A program made the position numbers and the translations under genes. From Montifringilla adamsi (lineage: Eukaryota > Chordata > Aves > Passeriformes > Passeridae): 64,000 nucleotides of DNA. The notes beneath the pieces are model-generated. The model searched no databases. It saw nothing but the letters and a program-made list of their open reading frames with translations, and was not told the DNA's origin. The stretch is from the NCBI GenBank assembly GCA_017590115.1, contig JAGGNK010011336.1:1178001-1242000 (forward strand). Direction: 5' to 3'. Below, piece by piece: positions 49,805 to 62,870 of the stretch (within the stretch, counting starts at the first letter, position 1; every line of letters begins with the position of its first letter).

Positions 49805-50010
49805 TCAAATCCCAGAATAACACAGAGCAGGAGGGACCTCTGGGGCCACCCTGCTCAGAGCAGCAAGGCTGGACTGGGTCTCAAGCAGCATGGTCCTCCA
49901 GGCCACCCTAATCTCACCTCCAGGATGGAACACGAGGACCAAATCCTGGCCACTCCAAATATTGAGGATGGGATGCTCACTTCTCATCTGCTTCAGCCCT
50001 GAGGAGCCAT
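49805..50010 (-). mobile_element. CR1-like LINE 3' fragment (degraded)
   Basis: The + strand resembles the reverse complement of the avian CR1 3' end: AATCCCAGAATAACACAGAG, then AGGAGGGACCTCTGGGG, CCTGCTCAGAGCAG, and a CCAAATATTGAGGATGGGAT segment in the usual order. The element would thus lie on the - strand with its 3' end near 49805. It is diverged and truncated, with no coding potential. Recognised by pattern, not alignment. Confidence 0.5.
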
Positions 50011-50229
50011 ACCCAGAGAGGCCATGCACAGGGCAAGGAAAGCTGCAGGTTATCCTCTTTCCTCCACCATCTGTCTTCATCCCCACCTTTGTGCTCAGTG
50101 GTGGGATCCTCTGGCCAGCCCAAAACCATTGGCAAAGCCACCTGTAATTCTGCATTTGTCCAACTGCCAGCTGAGAAGACCGCAGCAGCCCTTGCCCACC
50201 ATCACCCTCACACCGCTGGGCTGCAGGCA

Positions 50230-50273
50230 GGACACAGGTGACCTGTGCTGGTGCTGGAGGGACACAGGTGACC
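50230..50273. repeat. Direct repeat GGACACAGGTGACC, period 30
   Basis: Identical 14-base units at 50230-50243 and 50260-50273, each with a CAGGTG E-box and a GGTGACC half-site. Confidence 0.8.
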
Positions 50274-53200
50274 CCCATGGTAGCACAGTCTTGCCTCTGA
50301 GCCACTGCTAACGCTCCCCTCCAGAAAACAAATCTTGTTCAACAGCTTGAGCGCTGCTTGGCTGTGTGACAGCCAGCTGCTCTGGCAGGTCACTGGGAAC
50401 AGTTTGTTGCACGATCTCCACAGTTTCAGGGAGGAGAAGCTTCCTCATAGCTGAGAGCAGCAGCGAGTGAGGAGTTCATGTGCTGGGATGCACCTACAGA
50501 GGACAGGCCCGTGTCAGGTTCATCCCTGCCGAGGCCTCAGTGGCCATTTGTCCTGGGAATAGTCACCCCTGGCTTCAGCCTTTCCCCAACAAACTGGCAA
50601 AGGAGGGCAAAGCAAATCCTGCAGCTCACAGCTGCAGGGATCTTGCTGCAGAATTGCCTGTGCAAGAAGGGCCGGGTTTTGGGTGTGCTCCCCTTGGGTG
50701 GCACCAAGCCCAGTATTGTGCGAGCTGCCGCTGAAGCAACACGCGGGAAGTGCCGTCAGGGGGACGCCAGGCCGGGGACGCAGCCGGGTGAAAGGGGCAC
50801 CTCAGGAACGGGTTGTCCATTGTGCAGCAGGCTGGTGGTGGTGTCCAGGGGAGGAGCTGCCGATGGTGGGTTTGGGATGGATTTAGGATATGTTGAAAGC
50901 TACAGGTCGGTCCAGCTAGAAGGATCTGGTTTGATTTGCTGGGTGCTGGTTCCTGTGCTGATGCCCAGCTGCTGCAAGACTTGTGAATTTCCACATGCCT
51001 TTAAAAGTCAGGACAAAATGTTGATAGAAAATGTTTTCTTTATGGAAAGGTAACTTTATGGAAGCATAAAGTTAGTGTTACATGGATGGCTGTTCTTCTC
51101 CAAAAACCGTGGTGTGCACTAGAGGCTCCCCTTACCCTGCCAGCCATCTTCCTCTGCAGCCCATAGCTGCTGCCTCCCTTCCCTGGGTCCACAGCAGCTC
51201 AGATGGAAGTGCCCCATTTTCCTGTGCACAAGCAGCTCTGTGATGTGTGCTGAAATCAAAACACCTACTCCCAGGTCACAGAGGTCACACTTTGACCCAC
51301 CAGCTTTTAGCAACAGTGACCACTGAGTTGCAGTGACTTTCTGGAACCAAAGAATGCTTTAACCACTCCCTTGGGTAGGTCCTTAATGATATGATGGCAA
51401 AGCTTTCTTCTGTGCATCATTCTCCTTATACAGCCTGAATGTTTGGGCTTGTGGATTTCACTGTTATAGTCCAGAGATTTTAAATGAACTTCTCAGTTTA
51501 TGAATTCAACTGCTTATGTGAAGGCAAGGACATCTTCCACAGAGCTCGGGGAAGGAACAGTTAACTGCTGGCTAACCGAGCTGCAAAGCCAGGGATCCCT
51601 CCAATGTCTGCAGACCATCACTGCTGCTGTGCTTTACTTCACTCTGTGGCCTGAGGCCAGCAAAATCATCCAATGGCCAATGGAGAGGTCCTGTGAGATG
51701 AGGATTTCCCTCTGGTGTGACCCTGACGTGGTGAACTCTGGAACCTGGTCCCCAGCCTGTGCCCATCCTCCACCCAGTGCAAATGCACAGGGGCCTGCAG
51801 GAAGCTGCAGAGGTGGGGCTGCTGTGTGTTCTTCCTCAGTGCTTCAGGACTGGTAGAACAGCTCTTAGAGCACAATTTTACTTGGCACAGGCTGGTTTTG
51901 TAATGAAAGAAATAAATAAGTGCCATCCTGCTCTGCTGGAAGGTTGAAGTGTTTCCTTTCTTTCTTTTTTTTTCAAAGATCTGTTTGCAAACTGAATACT
52001 TTGGCCTCAAAAATAAAATTTTAAACAGGAATTGTAATTGGGAGAAGGCAAACACAGACAGTCTTGTGCCTTCATTGGTGCTGCTATGAATTATTTTATG
52101 ATTTGCTATATTTTCTTTTAGTTCGAACTTTAGTGCAGAACTGAGGAAGCGCGTTTGTGCTGCGTGCTGCTGACTCACCAGCTCTGGAGAGAGGCTCGCC
52201 CTGTATCTGTGCTCTCTGTGCACCCCCACTGACTCCCAACCACCTGGGATCCCAAATCAGGCCAAGAGGGAATGTCCCCATGGCAGATGAAGGACATGGG
52301 GGGCAGGGTAGGGTTTTCCTGCCCACACGGAAGTCTTCTCCTCCTCTCCCCTGCAGTGAGTTTCCTGCAGGCTGGAAGCCTGTGAGCCGGCAGAGGAACA
52401 AGGCTTGGAGGCTGGCAGTGTGGGAAGGGATGGACCACCTCTCCTGGCAGCACCCACAGTTAAATCAGCTCAGAGTTATAATGAAACCATAGGGAAGCAT
52501 CTCACCCCTTTTCCCTGCAGTCTTCCTCTTGGAAGTGCCAACCCAAGTGCTGGTTAGCTTGTGTGAGATAAACGTGGCTGGAGGATGAGAGCTTTACGTG
52601 CTGTGCTCAACACAAAGCAGCAGGTGAAGCCCTACTCTAGCAGAACCATACAGGAGCATTTCTACCAATTCCAGCAAGAGCCCTGCAGGCAGACAGCTTG
52701 CATGGACAGGCTTGGGGAGTTTCAGGAAGCTTCAAAATAGAGTAAATAATAATAAGCAGAAATAAAATAATAAATCAGAAATGCGTTACCTGCTCTGAAG
52801 GAATGGCTTTCATATTTCCTTCAAAAAAACAAAACAAACAAAAACACCCACCATGTTATTTACATTCCATTTAACTCACTGAAAAACCCAAACAAACAAA
52901 GGTATTACTTTCACTTTTTTGATAAAAAAAGCTATTTTATATCATGTTTTTCAACGGATGAATTAAAATACATAATATATTGCTTATACAAGTCTATACA
53001 CGTAGGATATGTATATTCCCTCAAACACCACAACAAGTTAAAGCAACCATGATTTTCGTGGATGAGGCAGTGTGGAGATGCAAGGCCAGCAGCAGATCAG
53101 GGAGCCCAGGTAGTCTGAGCTGTTGCAGGACTGGGATGGGCAGTCTGGGACAGTTGTGGCTGCAGCACGCCTCTCTCCCTGCTGTGGGGTAGCCCTGGGG

Positions 53201-54907
53201 TGGAGGGGCTGCCTGCCTGAGTGCTTGTCTGCTGTCTTGGGAGGGCTGTGTGCTGCCAGGTTGCTGCAGGAGCTGCTTCAGGATGAGGTTTCATGTTACA
53301 GCTTGAGTTGAATTAACAGCTGCCAACATCAAAAAGAAGTCCTTCTGCAGGCAGTGTCCTTCTGCCCCTTGCTTGGTGCTGTCTGTGGTGTCTTCTAATC
53401 CCCACACAGGGCAGGTTGGTTCATGGGATGGACAAAAGCCCATTGGAGAGAACACTAACAGCTTTTTTGGGTTGGGTTAATGTGCTGCCAGCTCCCTGCA
53501 TGGTCCCAAGAACGTGAGTGGAAGAAGGTGGTGAGGGGGCAGCAGGACTGACCCGTTGTGGCAGTGGCAAGTTCAGCTTCACTGCAAGGTGGAAGTGTAT
53601 CCATAAGTGGCTTGTTTGAAGCAATCCCTTTCAGCTGTGGCTATAGGAACCACCTGGCCTCCCTGTGCCTGGACACTGGCTCCATTCCTACCTACCCGTC
53701 TGTACAGCGACGGGACACCCGGACAGGGCAGGAGATAAAAATCCTCGTCTCGCCCCTTGTGCAAACACTCTGACCTATCCCTGCCTGACTTCCTTCACGG
53801 GACAGCTCTTTAACCATGACCTTCTCGTGCTGGGCTGCTCCTCTGCTGGATTGTTGCTCTCCCTGGGCTCTGCTGTGATGGGAATGCCAAGGCTGCCCTC
53901 GCTTCCCCCAGAGCGCCGCAGGAACCGCGTGCGCTGCTGCTGCCCATGCCATGGGAGCGGGGAGGCTCTGCTGCTGCTGGCTCCTGCACAGAGTAACAGA
54001 GCCACAACAGCTGGGAGTAACAAACCCTGCCTGTTTGTGTTAAATCAGGGATACTGCTGCAAGATAAGGAGATCCAGGTGATTGGTTGACTTATTCTACT
54101 TTCCATGAGCCAGCAGCTGAGTCCTCCTGCCTTTCCCTGCTAGGAATACACACACCGAGCTCATGCTGCAATGCCTTGTTTTTTTTCCTGGACCTAAATG
54201 AATATTCAAGATATGAATTACCAATACTTCTAGCTTCATCCCCCTGTGCATATTTGAAAGAGACTTGTTCACTTACCTTCCTGGTTGCTGGAAAAGGTTT
54301 TCTTGATCAGGGAGGTGCTGTGGCCACCCGCTCCACGCTCAGTGTCCTCTGCTTGTCTGCGGCTGGTGGGTCTTGGAAAACAAAACAGAAGTGATAGAAG
54401 GGGAGGGAGCCATGCCTGCAGAGTTGGGAAGCCACTGCAGAGCAGAGTAAAGCTGTTCTGTTTGTTTTCTATCTTTTCAAGTATACAGCAGCCTGTGTAA
54501 TTTCCTGGCCACAAACTGCAGCTCTTTTCCATCAGATGCCAGTAGGTTTGTTGACAGAGCGTCACTAGGATAGCTCATTTGGCCGTGCAGTCACTCCAGC
54601 ACTGTCCTGTCATTCAAAGATGAGGTATAAAGCTGGTGGTGTTTTGAGTAATTACAGTTTTGTTAAGCAGGACAGGCTGGGGACATGTAACACACATAGC
54701 AGGCACCAGGCACTGCTGGCAGCCCTGCACGGAGGAAGTTGGGCAGATGCCAGGAGAGAAAGATATCAGACTCAAAATACAGCACCGATTTTCTGAAATT
54801 TTTGTCCCTACACCACTTTCATCACTGAAATACAAGTTGTGAAGGAGGTGCAGGAAGGAAAGTATCAACTATGTGTTATGGAAAATGCAGATTAATTTGT
54901 TGGTGGG

Positions 54908-54946
54908 TTTTTTTTTTGTTTGTTTTGTTTTTTTTGTTTTGTTTTG
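54908..54946. repeat. T-rich (GTTTT)n tract
   Basis: T-runs interrupted by single G. Low-complexity sequence. Confidence 0.85.
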
Positions 54947-56423
54947 CTAGTCTTGGTTTCTTCAGCCATCATTAATCTCTGCTTACACAGCCATGTGGAA
55001 AGGCAATCCATTCCCAGTGCAGTGGAACTGGAAACCTGGAGGCCACGTTGTGCCATCTTGGCTTGCTGACTCGCTGCTCGTCCTGCCATCCACAACCTGC
55101 CAAGCGCCCAGTGAAGTCCAAGGGAGCATTGCTTTCTTCAAGAACGAGTCAAGTAGAGAAAATAAACTAAATATCCAATGCCAGGCCAGCTAGGAACTCT
55201 TTTGGGAGGATACTCATCGTCTGGGTAGCTTTTCCTCCTCAGTGGATGTAGTCACGTTTGACTCAAGTAGTGTTTTACTCAAGGGTGGCTTTCAGCTACG
55301 ACAGCAGTGTAGCTGTGAGAATAAAAATGTGAACGCTTTTGTGCAGCAACCAATTTCCTCACTGCCACAGTGCAAAATCTCATTTAGCTTTGATAATACA
55401 AATAATACATTCCAGGCATAAAGAGCCCTTTATTACTGATGAGAACATAAATAATTAAAGGAAAAGCTGAGATTTCCCCCATGCTTTTGTCTTCCCACTA
55501 CCAGCCAGAAGACAGCCATGCAAGCAGCTGGGCACATGTAAAGCAACTAAAAGCACCTCTCCTCATCAGCTTTCTCGAGACATTTTTAAGCTGCAGTAAT
55601 GCAACTCTCCCATCACACTAAGCTTTATTGGTTCAGTGTAAGAAACTAAGAAACTTCACTGGAGACCAGATTATGCTGGTTGCAAAAGCAGGGGGATTCT
55701 TCTGCTCTTCGACCCCATTATCTCCTCTGTAGTGTCTTGATCAGCTTTCTTACACACAGCCTTGGATTCTGCTGAGACCTGCAAATTGCTTTTTTGGCTG
55801 CCAAATTGCCATAACCCTTCTATTTTTATATTTTAAAAGAGCTTAAACCCCTCCATCCTCTTTGGATGTGTCTTTAAAATTGACCACTACTGGGAGGATT
55901 TCATGTATATCCAAAGGCTTAGAAGAAGATGTTACCTCTACTGAGCTTCTAGTTTTACAGTCAACAGACATGAAAAGCCCAGCGGGGATAAAAGGAACTT
56001 AACCAGTTCAGTCTAATGCATATAAATCTACCTAAGAGCTCAAGGCACTGGAAGTACTCAATGCACTACATTTATCTGAGTCTAAGATACAGAAATGGGT
56101 CTTCAGCCCACATGCCACATGTCCCATTTTGATGCCAAGTTAATATGAATTAAGAGACTGAGATGAATAAACAAGGTCAGTCTGGGCTGGGCCAAGTTGA
56201 ATCAATGTAAAATAATTGTCAGTATTTTCTGTCAGCAAGGCTGGTTTATCTTGGCTCAGGATTCTCAGTGCTATAGATTATAAAATGTTTTCAGTGGAAC
56301 AGTTGGCAGACATTTTATTGATTTTTCTTTGTTTTGTGAATGCTGGAAAAATTTCCATTAAGTATACATGCCATTCATGTGATGAAGCCAAATTGCTTTT
56401 TCAAACTTTTCTTTCTTCAAGTG

Positions 56424-56447
56424 TGCTAATGCGTTAATACATTAGCA
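56424..56447. promoter_or_regulatory. Inverted TGCTAATG/CATTAGCA pair
   Basis: Eight-base perfect arms with an 8-base spacer that itself contains TTAAT. Each arm has a homeodomain core (TAAT). It sits in a repeat-poor AT-rich block, a candidate dimeric homeodomain site. Confidence 0.35.
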
Positions 56448-59400
56448 ATCTAATTTAATCAAGAGGACCTTTGTCTGGAATCAAGAGGCCATGGAGCACA
56501 CCTTGATGCATCTTGAGCACTTATGGGCTAAGAAGAGTTAATTTTGTATTTTTCAAGGTGCAGTGTGCACACTGACTGATTAATTTGCACCTCTGAATTT
56601 GGTAATGTATTATCTCAGTTTTACAGATGTAGAAATTGAGAGTGCAACTTTGCACAAAGCCATCTATATCTGCCTGCTGTTGCATTCTTGAGTCACGTGA
56701 AGCTCCTGGGCTGAGCAGTGGCAAAGAATGAGAAGGAAGAGAAGAAAGAGAAGGAAAGAGAGGGAAGGCTGCAGCAGACAGGCAGGAACAGCACTGGATC
56801 CAGCTGAGCTGCTGGATCCCACTTCTGACATGAATTTCCTCCACCACATCACCACATCCCTGCATCACACCTATTAACGGAGTTAATTTGGCACTGAAAA
56901 CTGCTCAGGCAGACAGAGCAGCTGGTAGGATTATACCTGAACTTGGCAGACGTTATCCCTCAACCTATATTCCTGCTATTTTGTGACTGGGTTTGCTTCC
57001 TGGTTAAAGAGGACTTTTGAAACAGGTGGAAGCCATAACAGTGATGAATGCTTACTTTACTTGCACAGAACAGTCAGGTAGGAGTAAGAAATCCATTTAA
57101 TGTTGTTTTTTATGTGACACACAAAAGGGGATGCTGTGAGATAACTCTAATTCCCTCCCTCTATGCTGATTTAATAACCAACATACAGAAATGAAAGATG
57201 CTGTTAGAACTTCCTAAGGTTTGGTCAGTGATGCTACAGATTCAAAATATACAGACATGCTCATGAGATTAAATAAAAATTTTTAGAGAAGTAGGAATGA
57301 GTGTATTTTTAAGGACATAATCAACAAGAAAGTTTCATGGTAAAAATCACTGTGATGATAAACACTTTTGCCTTCTATCCTAATCACTTGTATTAAAATA
57401 ATAGATAGCCTAATTAAAATGGGAGTAGTTCTGGTTTGGGGGATGGGGACTAGGTAGATGGATAATGAGCTAAAAACCCCTCCAACCCAGCTTCACACAC
57501 TGCCAACAAGTGGAAGATACTTAAGCCCACAACACATTATGGTAAGGAAAGAGAATGACACACTGATGGGGAGGAAAGCCACACTGCAGCTACCAAGGCC
57601 AGTGGCAGAGGAGTGAGTGCAGTCACAGCTCTGTGTGACTCTGGTGCCAGACTCTGACATGGTCACAGGCACTCTCTGGTTGACTCATCCAGAAATGAGC
57701 TGTCTCACAGGCCGTTGATCAGCTCCTTTGTGTGGCTGAGAGGATCAGCATGCTACCTCAGTCCTCTGAACAACAGCATCCAGAATATCCTCCTCAAGTG
57801 CAAGCTTCTGCTGCAGGGTAATGCTGATCAAAATGTTTTCATAAACAGATAACAAAGTAACGGGAGGACAGGAACTTCCAGGCTAAAACATAGCTGACAC
57901 TTGGAAGGAGAGAGGGCAATGGTCAATGCCAAATGTAAGCCAGAGGTGAGATCTTTATCTTATAAAATTATTCACTGAACTGTGCATTGTCGGTGGTGTT
58001 TAACTGTCCTTTTTATGTTAGAGTGAAAGAAATCAGGCAGAAAATGAATCGTTGCTTTCTGGAATGTTGTCCTGAAATCTTTACTGCCCATAACTTTTTG
58101 TGTGTGTATATGTCTCAGAAAGCTGACTACAGCTCTCCACTGGCAGCAACACCACTGCTGCTTCCACAAAACATCATGGAGTTAAATCAATAATAAGTTC
58201 TTAAAGAAATAAACCCTTGAGATTGTTCTATGAATTATTGTTTTATTTCCAGCCTCTTCTGTCCATTTTCTGTCCCTGTCTCCCTCCCAGATTATGGCTT
58301 TCATGGTTAAGCAAAGGAGAGGATGATGTGAAGAGTTAGTTAAAGTGATTTTTTAATCACACAGCCTGGAAACTGGGCTCCAGTTACACATATGCAGATG
58401 TCGAACTCCCTGAAGGGCACCAGAAACAAGGTTTATTAGGCACATGAAACAAAAGTGTCTTCTGTTAGTCTTCACAGGGCCCTTGCTTGTGACTTCTGCC
58501 TAGATGTAACTCATGAGATATGCCTCAGCTGTCCCAAGAGCTGAAATACAAGGGAGAAAGAAATATGTGCTGGAGATGAGCTTCCACAAAGTTGAGTGAA
58601 ATGCAGATTTGGGACAGCATCTGGGACTGATAGGGGTAGTTGTGTTAAAAATGCAGTAATGTAGTAATGGTGTGACTAGCTGGTACAAAGATGTAAAGCC
58701 AAGGCAGATAACAAGAGATTCTGAAAGAAGAAAGAACAGCCATTGGACACTCTTGCTGAACAACTGCAAAGTCCTGGTGTGGTCTCTTACAGGAACTTAA
58801 AGAACCACTGCTACCCAGAAGAAGCCAATTACAAATCCAGAAATCTCTGGTAATGCTGGAGTATCTGGGACAGAGTTGAATCACTGCAATGACCGCAGAA
58901 CAGAGAACAGTCCTATTAATGTAGGGTCCCAGCACTAAAACTTCCTTTCGTTATAGGTATTTCTTCACATGAAGAAGTCTGATTCAGACTTGGCAGCAGA
59001 TGCATTGTAGGAGCAACTCTGGGAAACTGGAGGCAAACCAAGCCACAGTTGGGTGCTTGTAACCACCCGTGGCTTTCTTTAAGCACAGGGAAGAAGTTGT
59101 TGGAGTCACCTGTGCCTCAGCAGGTGACCTTCCCACCTGGCTGGTGTTGTCACAGGGAGTGCCTTTGAAACCTAAATTCTTGTTGGCAGGCTTCGAGCAG
59201 CTGTGGCCAGCCAGGAGAGCCGTGAGAAGTTTTCTTCCATAGCATTGTAAGCGGCCACCAAAATCTCCGGCCTCTCCCGGCAGAGGTCAGCGGCATCTCC
59301 AGGTGTCCGCAGGTGGAGGAGCTGGTGCATGGGTGGGAGCTTGCTTTATGCTCCCCAGCCAAAAGCCTTGGGAAATCCCAGCTGTTTATACAGCTCTGGC

Positions 59401-62119
59401 GACTGCAAGGAGCCACTCCTGAGGCTCAGCAACTTATGGTGACCCAGCTGGGTAGGAGCAGGCAAACGTGGTCAGGCGGGGAGCCCAGGAGTCGGGCAAA
59501 GCTGAGCCCGCAGCCTCTCCCGAGACGCCTGACGAAGGCAGACGTGGGACTGCCAGAGCTGTGTGAGTCACAGCAACCTCCAAAAGGAAAAAGGGGAGCG
59601 AAAGGGAGGGAGGACAGCGTGTTTATACCTCGGGATCAGAGGCGTGTTGGGATCAGTCTCGGCTCTGGTGCGCTGCTAAAGGAGCTCCTTTTATTGGAGC
59701 ACTTGGAGCCCTCTGGAGACAATGCAGCCTCCAGCACGGAGACTGTCTTTATAATTTGCCCATATCAGTACAGTGGTATCTTCATCCTAAAAGTTAAGAG
59801 TAATAACTCTGCCCTGTATTTTTAAAGCCAGGCCCACCTCCAAACCCATTAGATAGCTCAGAAAGCTTTAGAGCGTGTCCCATGTCCTAAAAGTTGTAGG
59901 CAATGTATAAAATAAATACTTCATTGGTGGTGTGCAGCTGGCAAAATGAATATGACACTGCATACTGAAAAAACTCAACGCTCCCATGTGAGAGAAGACA
60001 GAAAACTAGTTAACCCAGAGATTTCCAGAAAGAGAAGGAAATAAGAAAAGGAAGAAAGAAGAAAATGAACCATGTGTACAGCACAGTTATATACAAATGG
60101 CTGGGATGAATGTAACGTGGAACTTCAATGTCATACTCACACCAGATTTACTAAAAACATTCCTATAGACAGTAGACATAGGAAATAAAAATAAGTCTAT
60201 ATACTACACATTTATATACTCACTGGGAGCAAATAACTGTTTTTCTATCAAGAATGCACAAAGAAAAATAACAGAAACAAATGGTTTTTGAATCTTTGCA
60301 GAAGAGCTATTTCTTTTCAATTTCCTATCCCTTGCAAGGTGGTGTGCAAGTTCACTAGCAATGAAAGTGCTGGAAAAAAAATCCCACTTATCAAAACTGT
60401 TGTTTTTCTCATAGCTAAGTTCAAGGTTTTAATCAGCTTCAGAAGAAGAGCACTCTCAAAAGATCTTTCCAGGGATTTTGATTACAGGCTAGTGATCTGC
60501 TTACAGAAATCTGTGAAGATCTTGTCAGGTTTCTAAAAGTTCTGTTCACCACCTGCAACCATTAATTTGCTGCATTTTCATTGCTGTATTTCTCTTTTCT
60601 CCACATTCAACAAGCAAGGCTGCCTTTGCCCAGATGATTTAATTTGAAAATGGTTGTGCTAGTGTATGTTAAAAGCTTGCAAACTGTCTGTGTTTCTGGA
60701 GATTTCATTGTGTCTATGCCATGTCCTCTGGGCTTCCAGGTTTTTCTTAGTTTTTAGTGTGTTAATGTTTTATTGTGTTTACAGTCATGATGCAGACTAC
60801 AGCTGCAGTTGTCAGGAAGGTTCAGAATATCAAACATACATTTAAAAGCCATTCACAGCTCACCTGTGGGAGCAGCTCTGCGTTGGTGGTCTGTCAGCAC
60901 GGCCGGGAGCAGGCGGGTTGCATCCTCCTCCCTGCTCTGGAGATTGGTCAGGGAAAGCTTCACAAGATGGGTCTTCTTCATCCGACTGCCCCAGAAGTTC
61001 TGTTAAGATGGATCAAGATATGGTATCACACTTACTTCATCTGAAAGTACCAACCAAGCTGCCAGCTGTTTGCCTTGGATGCCCATAAGGACAAGGGTGT
61101 CCTCTCTTGCAGGGGATCAAACTGAATGGAAACCCACATGCTTTCACAGCTTTCACCCTTGGCTTTTCCCTTGAAAAGGAGGCCAAGTAGCCAAAGAGCA
61201 AACCAACCTGTTTCTTGTAGCACCAAGAAACAAGTCCAAGAGTTTTTGAAAGACAGAGACAGGGTGTGTATTGTCTGTAGATAGCAAGGAGGAAATGCAT
61301 TCTCTAAATTGTCAACTACAGAAGGTCCAGCTGGCTGCCAAAGGCTGCTGCATGAGCCATAGGGATCAAAGTCTTATCAATTGGACTAGTTCCCCAGAGG
61401 AGTATGTGTAACTCCTTCCTTTAAAAATAAAGACTTCCCTTAGCTTTGTTTTAAAATATTTTGGTTCACAATTAAAGCCTGAAGTCTTCAGTAGGTGAAG
61501 CATGAGCACCCAATTCACAAGTTCCAGTCTGAGCCCTGTGGTAAAAGAAATTCTTTAAAAATATATGAACCACTTAAAAAATACAGAGGAGGAATTGCAT
61601 ATTCTAGGCGTGAGACATAAAATAAATAAATAAAAAATTTAATCAAACCTCAGGCTAGCAGAGTTTGGATTAAGGAAAAAAATCCTGTTACAGATAAAGA
61701 CTTTAAAAGATTTTTCTCAAAATCGTAAGACCCTTTTGCATTTTTTCCTCCTCTAATCCTGTTCTTCTCCCCTTGTTCTCTGCCTTCTTGGATCCTGGAT
61801 AAGCTGATCAGCAGCATACCCATGGTGGCACTGTGGGCAGTGGGGAGGATGTAACAGCCTGGCCAGTGTTGCCACGCTGTTGGTTTACATTTCGTCTGGA
61901 GACCCAGAATGCTCGCTGGCTTAGGAGGGCAAATCTCCTCGTAAGCCCTTCTGAACCTCTGAGTCTTAAACATCCAATGCTGTGGGACTGCTGTGGACTA
62001 TTCCTACTCTTCATGCCACCTAAATACTACTGGCATCTGTGGTGTGAGGGAGGGTGAAGTGTGGCAAGATTTGGCTTTCCCAGGTAGCTGATGTTGTCTG
62101 TCTGTGCTGCTGGTTCCCA

Positions 62120-62160
62120 CATTTTCAACCATTTCCCAGTGTGGGGAATGGTTGAAAATG
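62120..62160. repeat. 18-bp inverted repeat (hairpin) with 5-base loop
   Basis: The left arm at 62120-62137 (CATTTTCAACCATTTCCC) pairs with 62143-62160 across loop AGTGT. Seventeen Watson-Crick pairs and one G-U pair form in + strand RNA. The origin is unknown. Confidence 0.85.
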
Positions 62161-62848
62161 GCCAACTCGGTTGAAGGCAGCACACCTCAAGCATGCACAC
62201 CACACTACAATAAATAAAGGTGCTAAACCAGCACTGCTGCAACTTCTCCTCCATCTTGAAAAAAAGAATCCAAAGAGAAATAAAAGCAGAGGAAAGTGTA
62301 CTGGCAATGCTTTAATCTCAGAAACTCAAATCCAGGGCAAGTAAGGGAGGTTTCTCTGGAGATGTCTTCTTGGAGCCTTGCAGAACAAGAAACCAAAATA
62401 ATGAGAAGTACAGTATTGAGAGCTCATAAATGTTTGTGAGAAGCTGCTTTTCATATACATGAAGAGCTCTGGGAAAGGGCTTAAACAAAATTGCTGTTGA
62501 TGGGGAAAAATAATTAGGCAAAATCCACTGCAGGTCTTGTGGCACAAACTTTGACAGCCTCTGCTTTGGAGCACAGATCTCACTGCTGTGCTCCCACCTG
62601 GAATGGAGTCCTTGGTGCTGAAAATCCTCCCTCTTCACTTGGCCAGAGTTGGTTAAGAAACAGAATGTTAAACCTTTGAATTTGCAAAATGTCAAAGCTC
62701 AGATGTACAGTGTGAGTTGAGCATCTGTAATTAATTTTTCTTTTATCTTTTTGTCTTTTTCCACTTAGTAACAACTAAGGCCTACATAATCTACCCCCTT
62801 AAAGCTACAAACTTTCACCAGTATATGCTGCCCATGACTTCCCTTGAA

Positions 62849-62870
62849 CCCACCCCACTCCTGGGGTGGG
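62849..62870. repeat. Short GC-rich inverted repeat
   Basis: CCCACCCC and GGGGTGGG arms with a 6-base loop. Perfect 8-bp stem. Confidence 0.75.

Larger units (their letters stand above)
45101..50000. other. Non-coding region downstream of OTX1
   Basis: No gene recognised. The part at 46130-46500 is repeat-poor and AT-rich and may be a regulatory block. Short open frames around 46520-48150 lack domains and overlap on both strands. Contains the octamer pair at 47269 and a 27-base T-run at 48321. Confidence 0.5.

Noticed and set aside
49889..50305. Frames on both strands around 49.8-50.3 kb
   Set aside because: Overlap the CR1-like fragment and lack any reverse-transcriptase motif. Treated as repeat remnant or non-coding.
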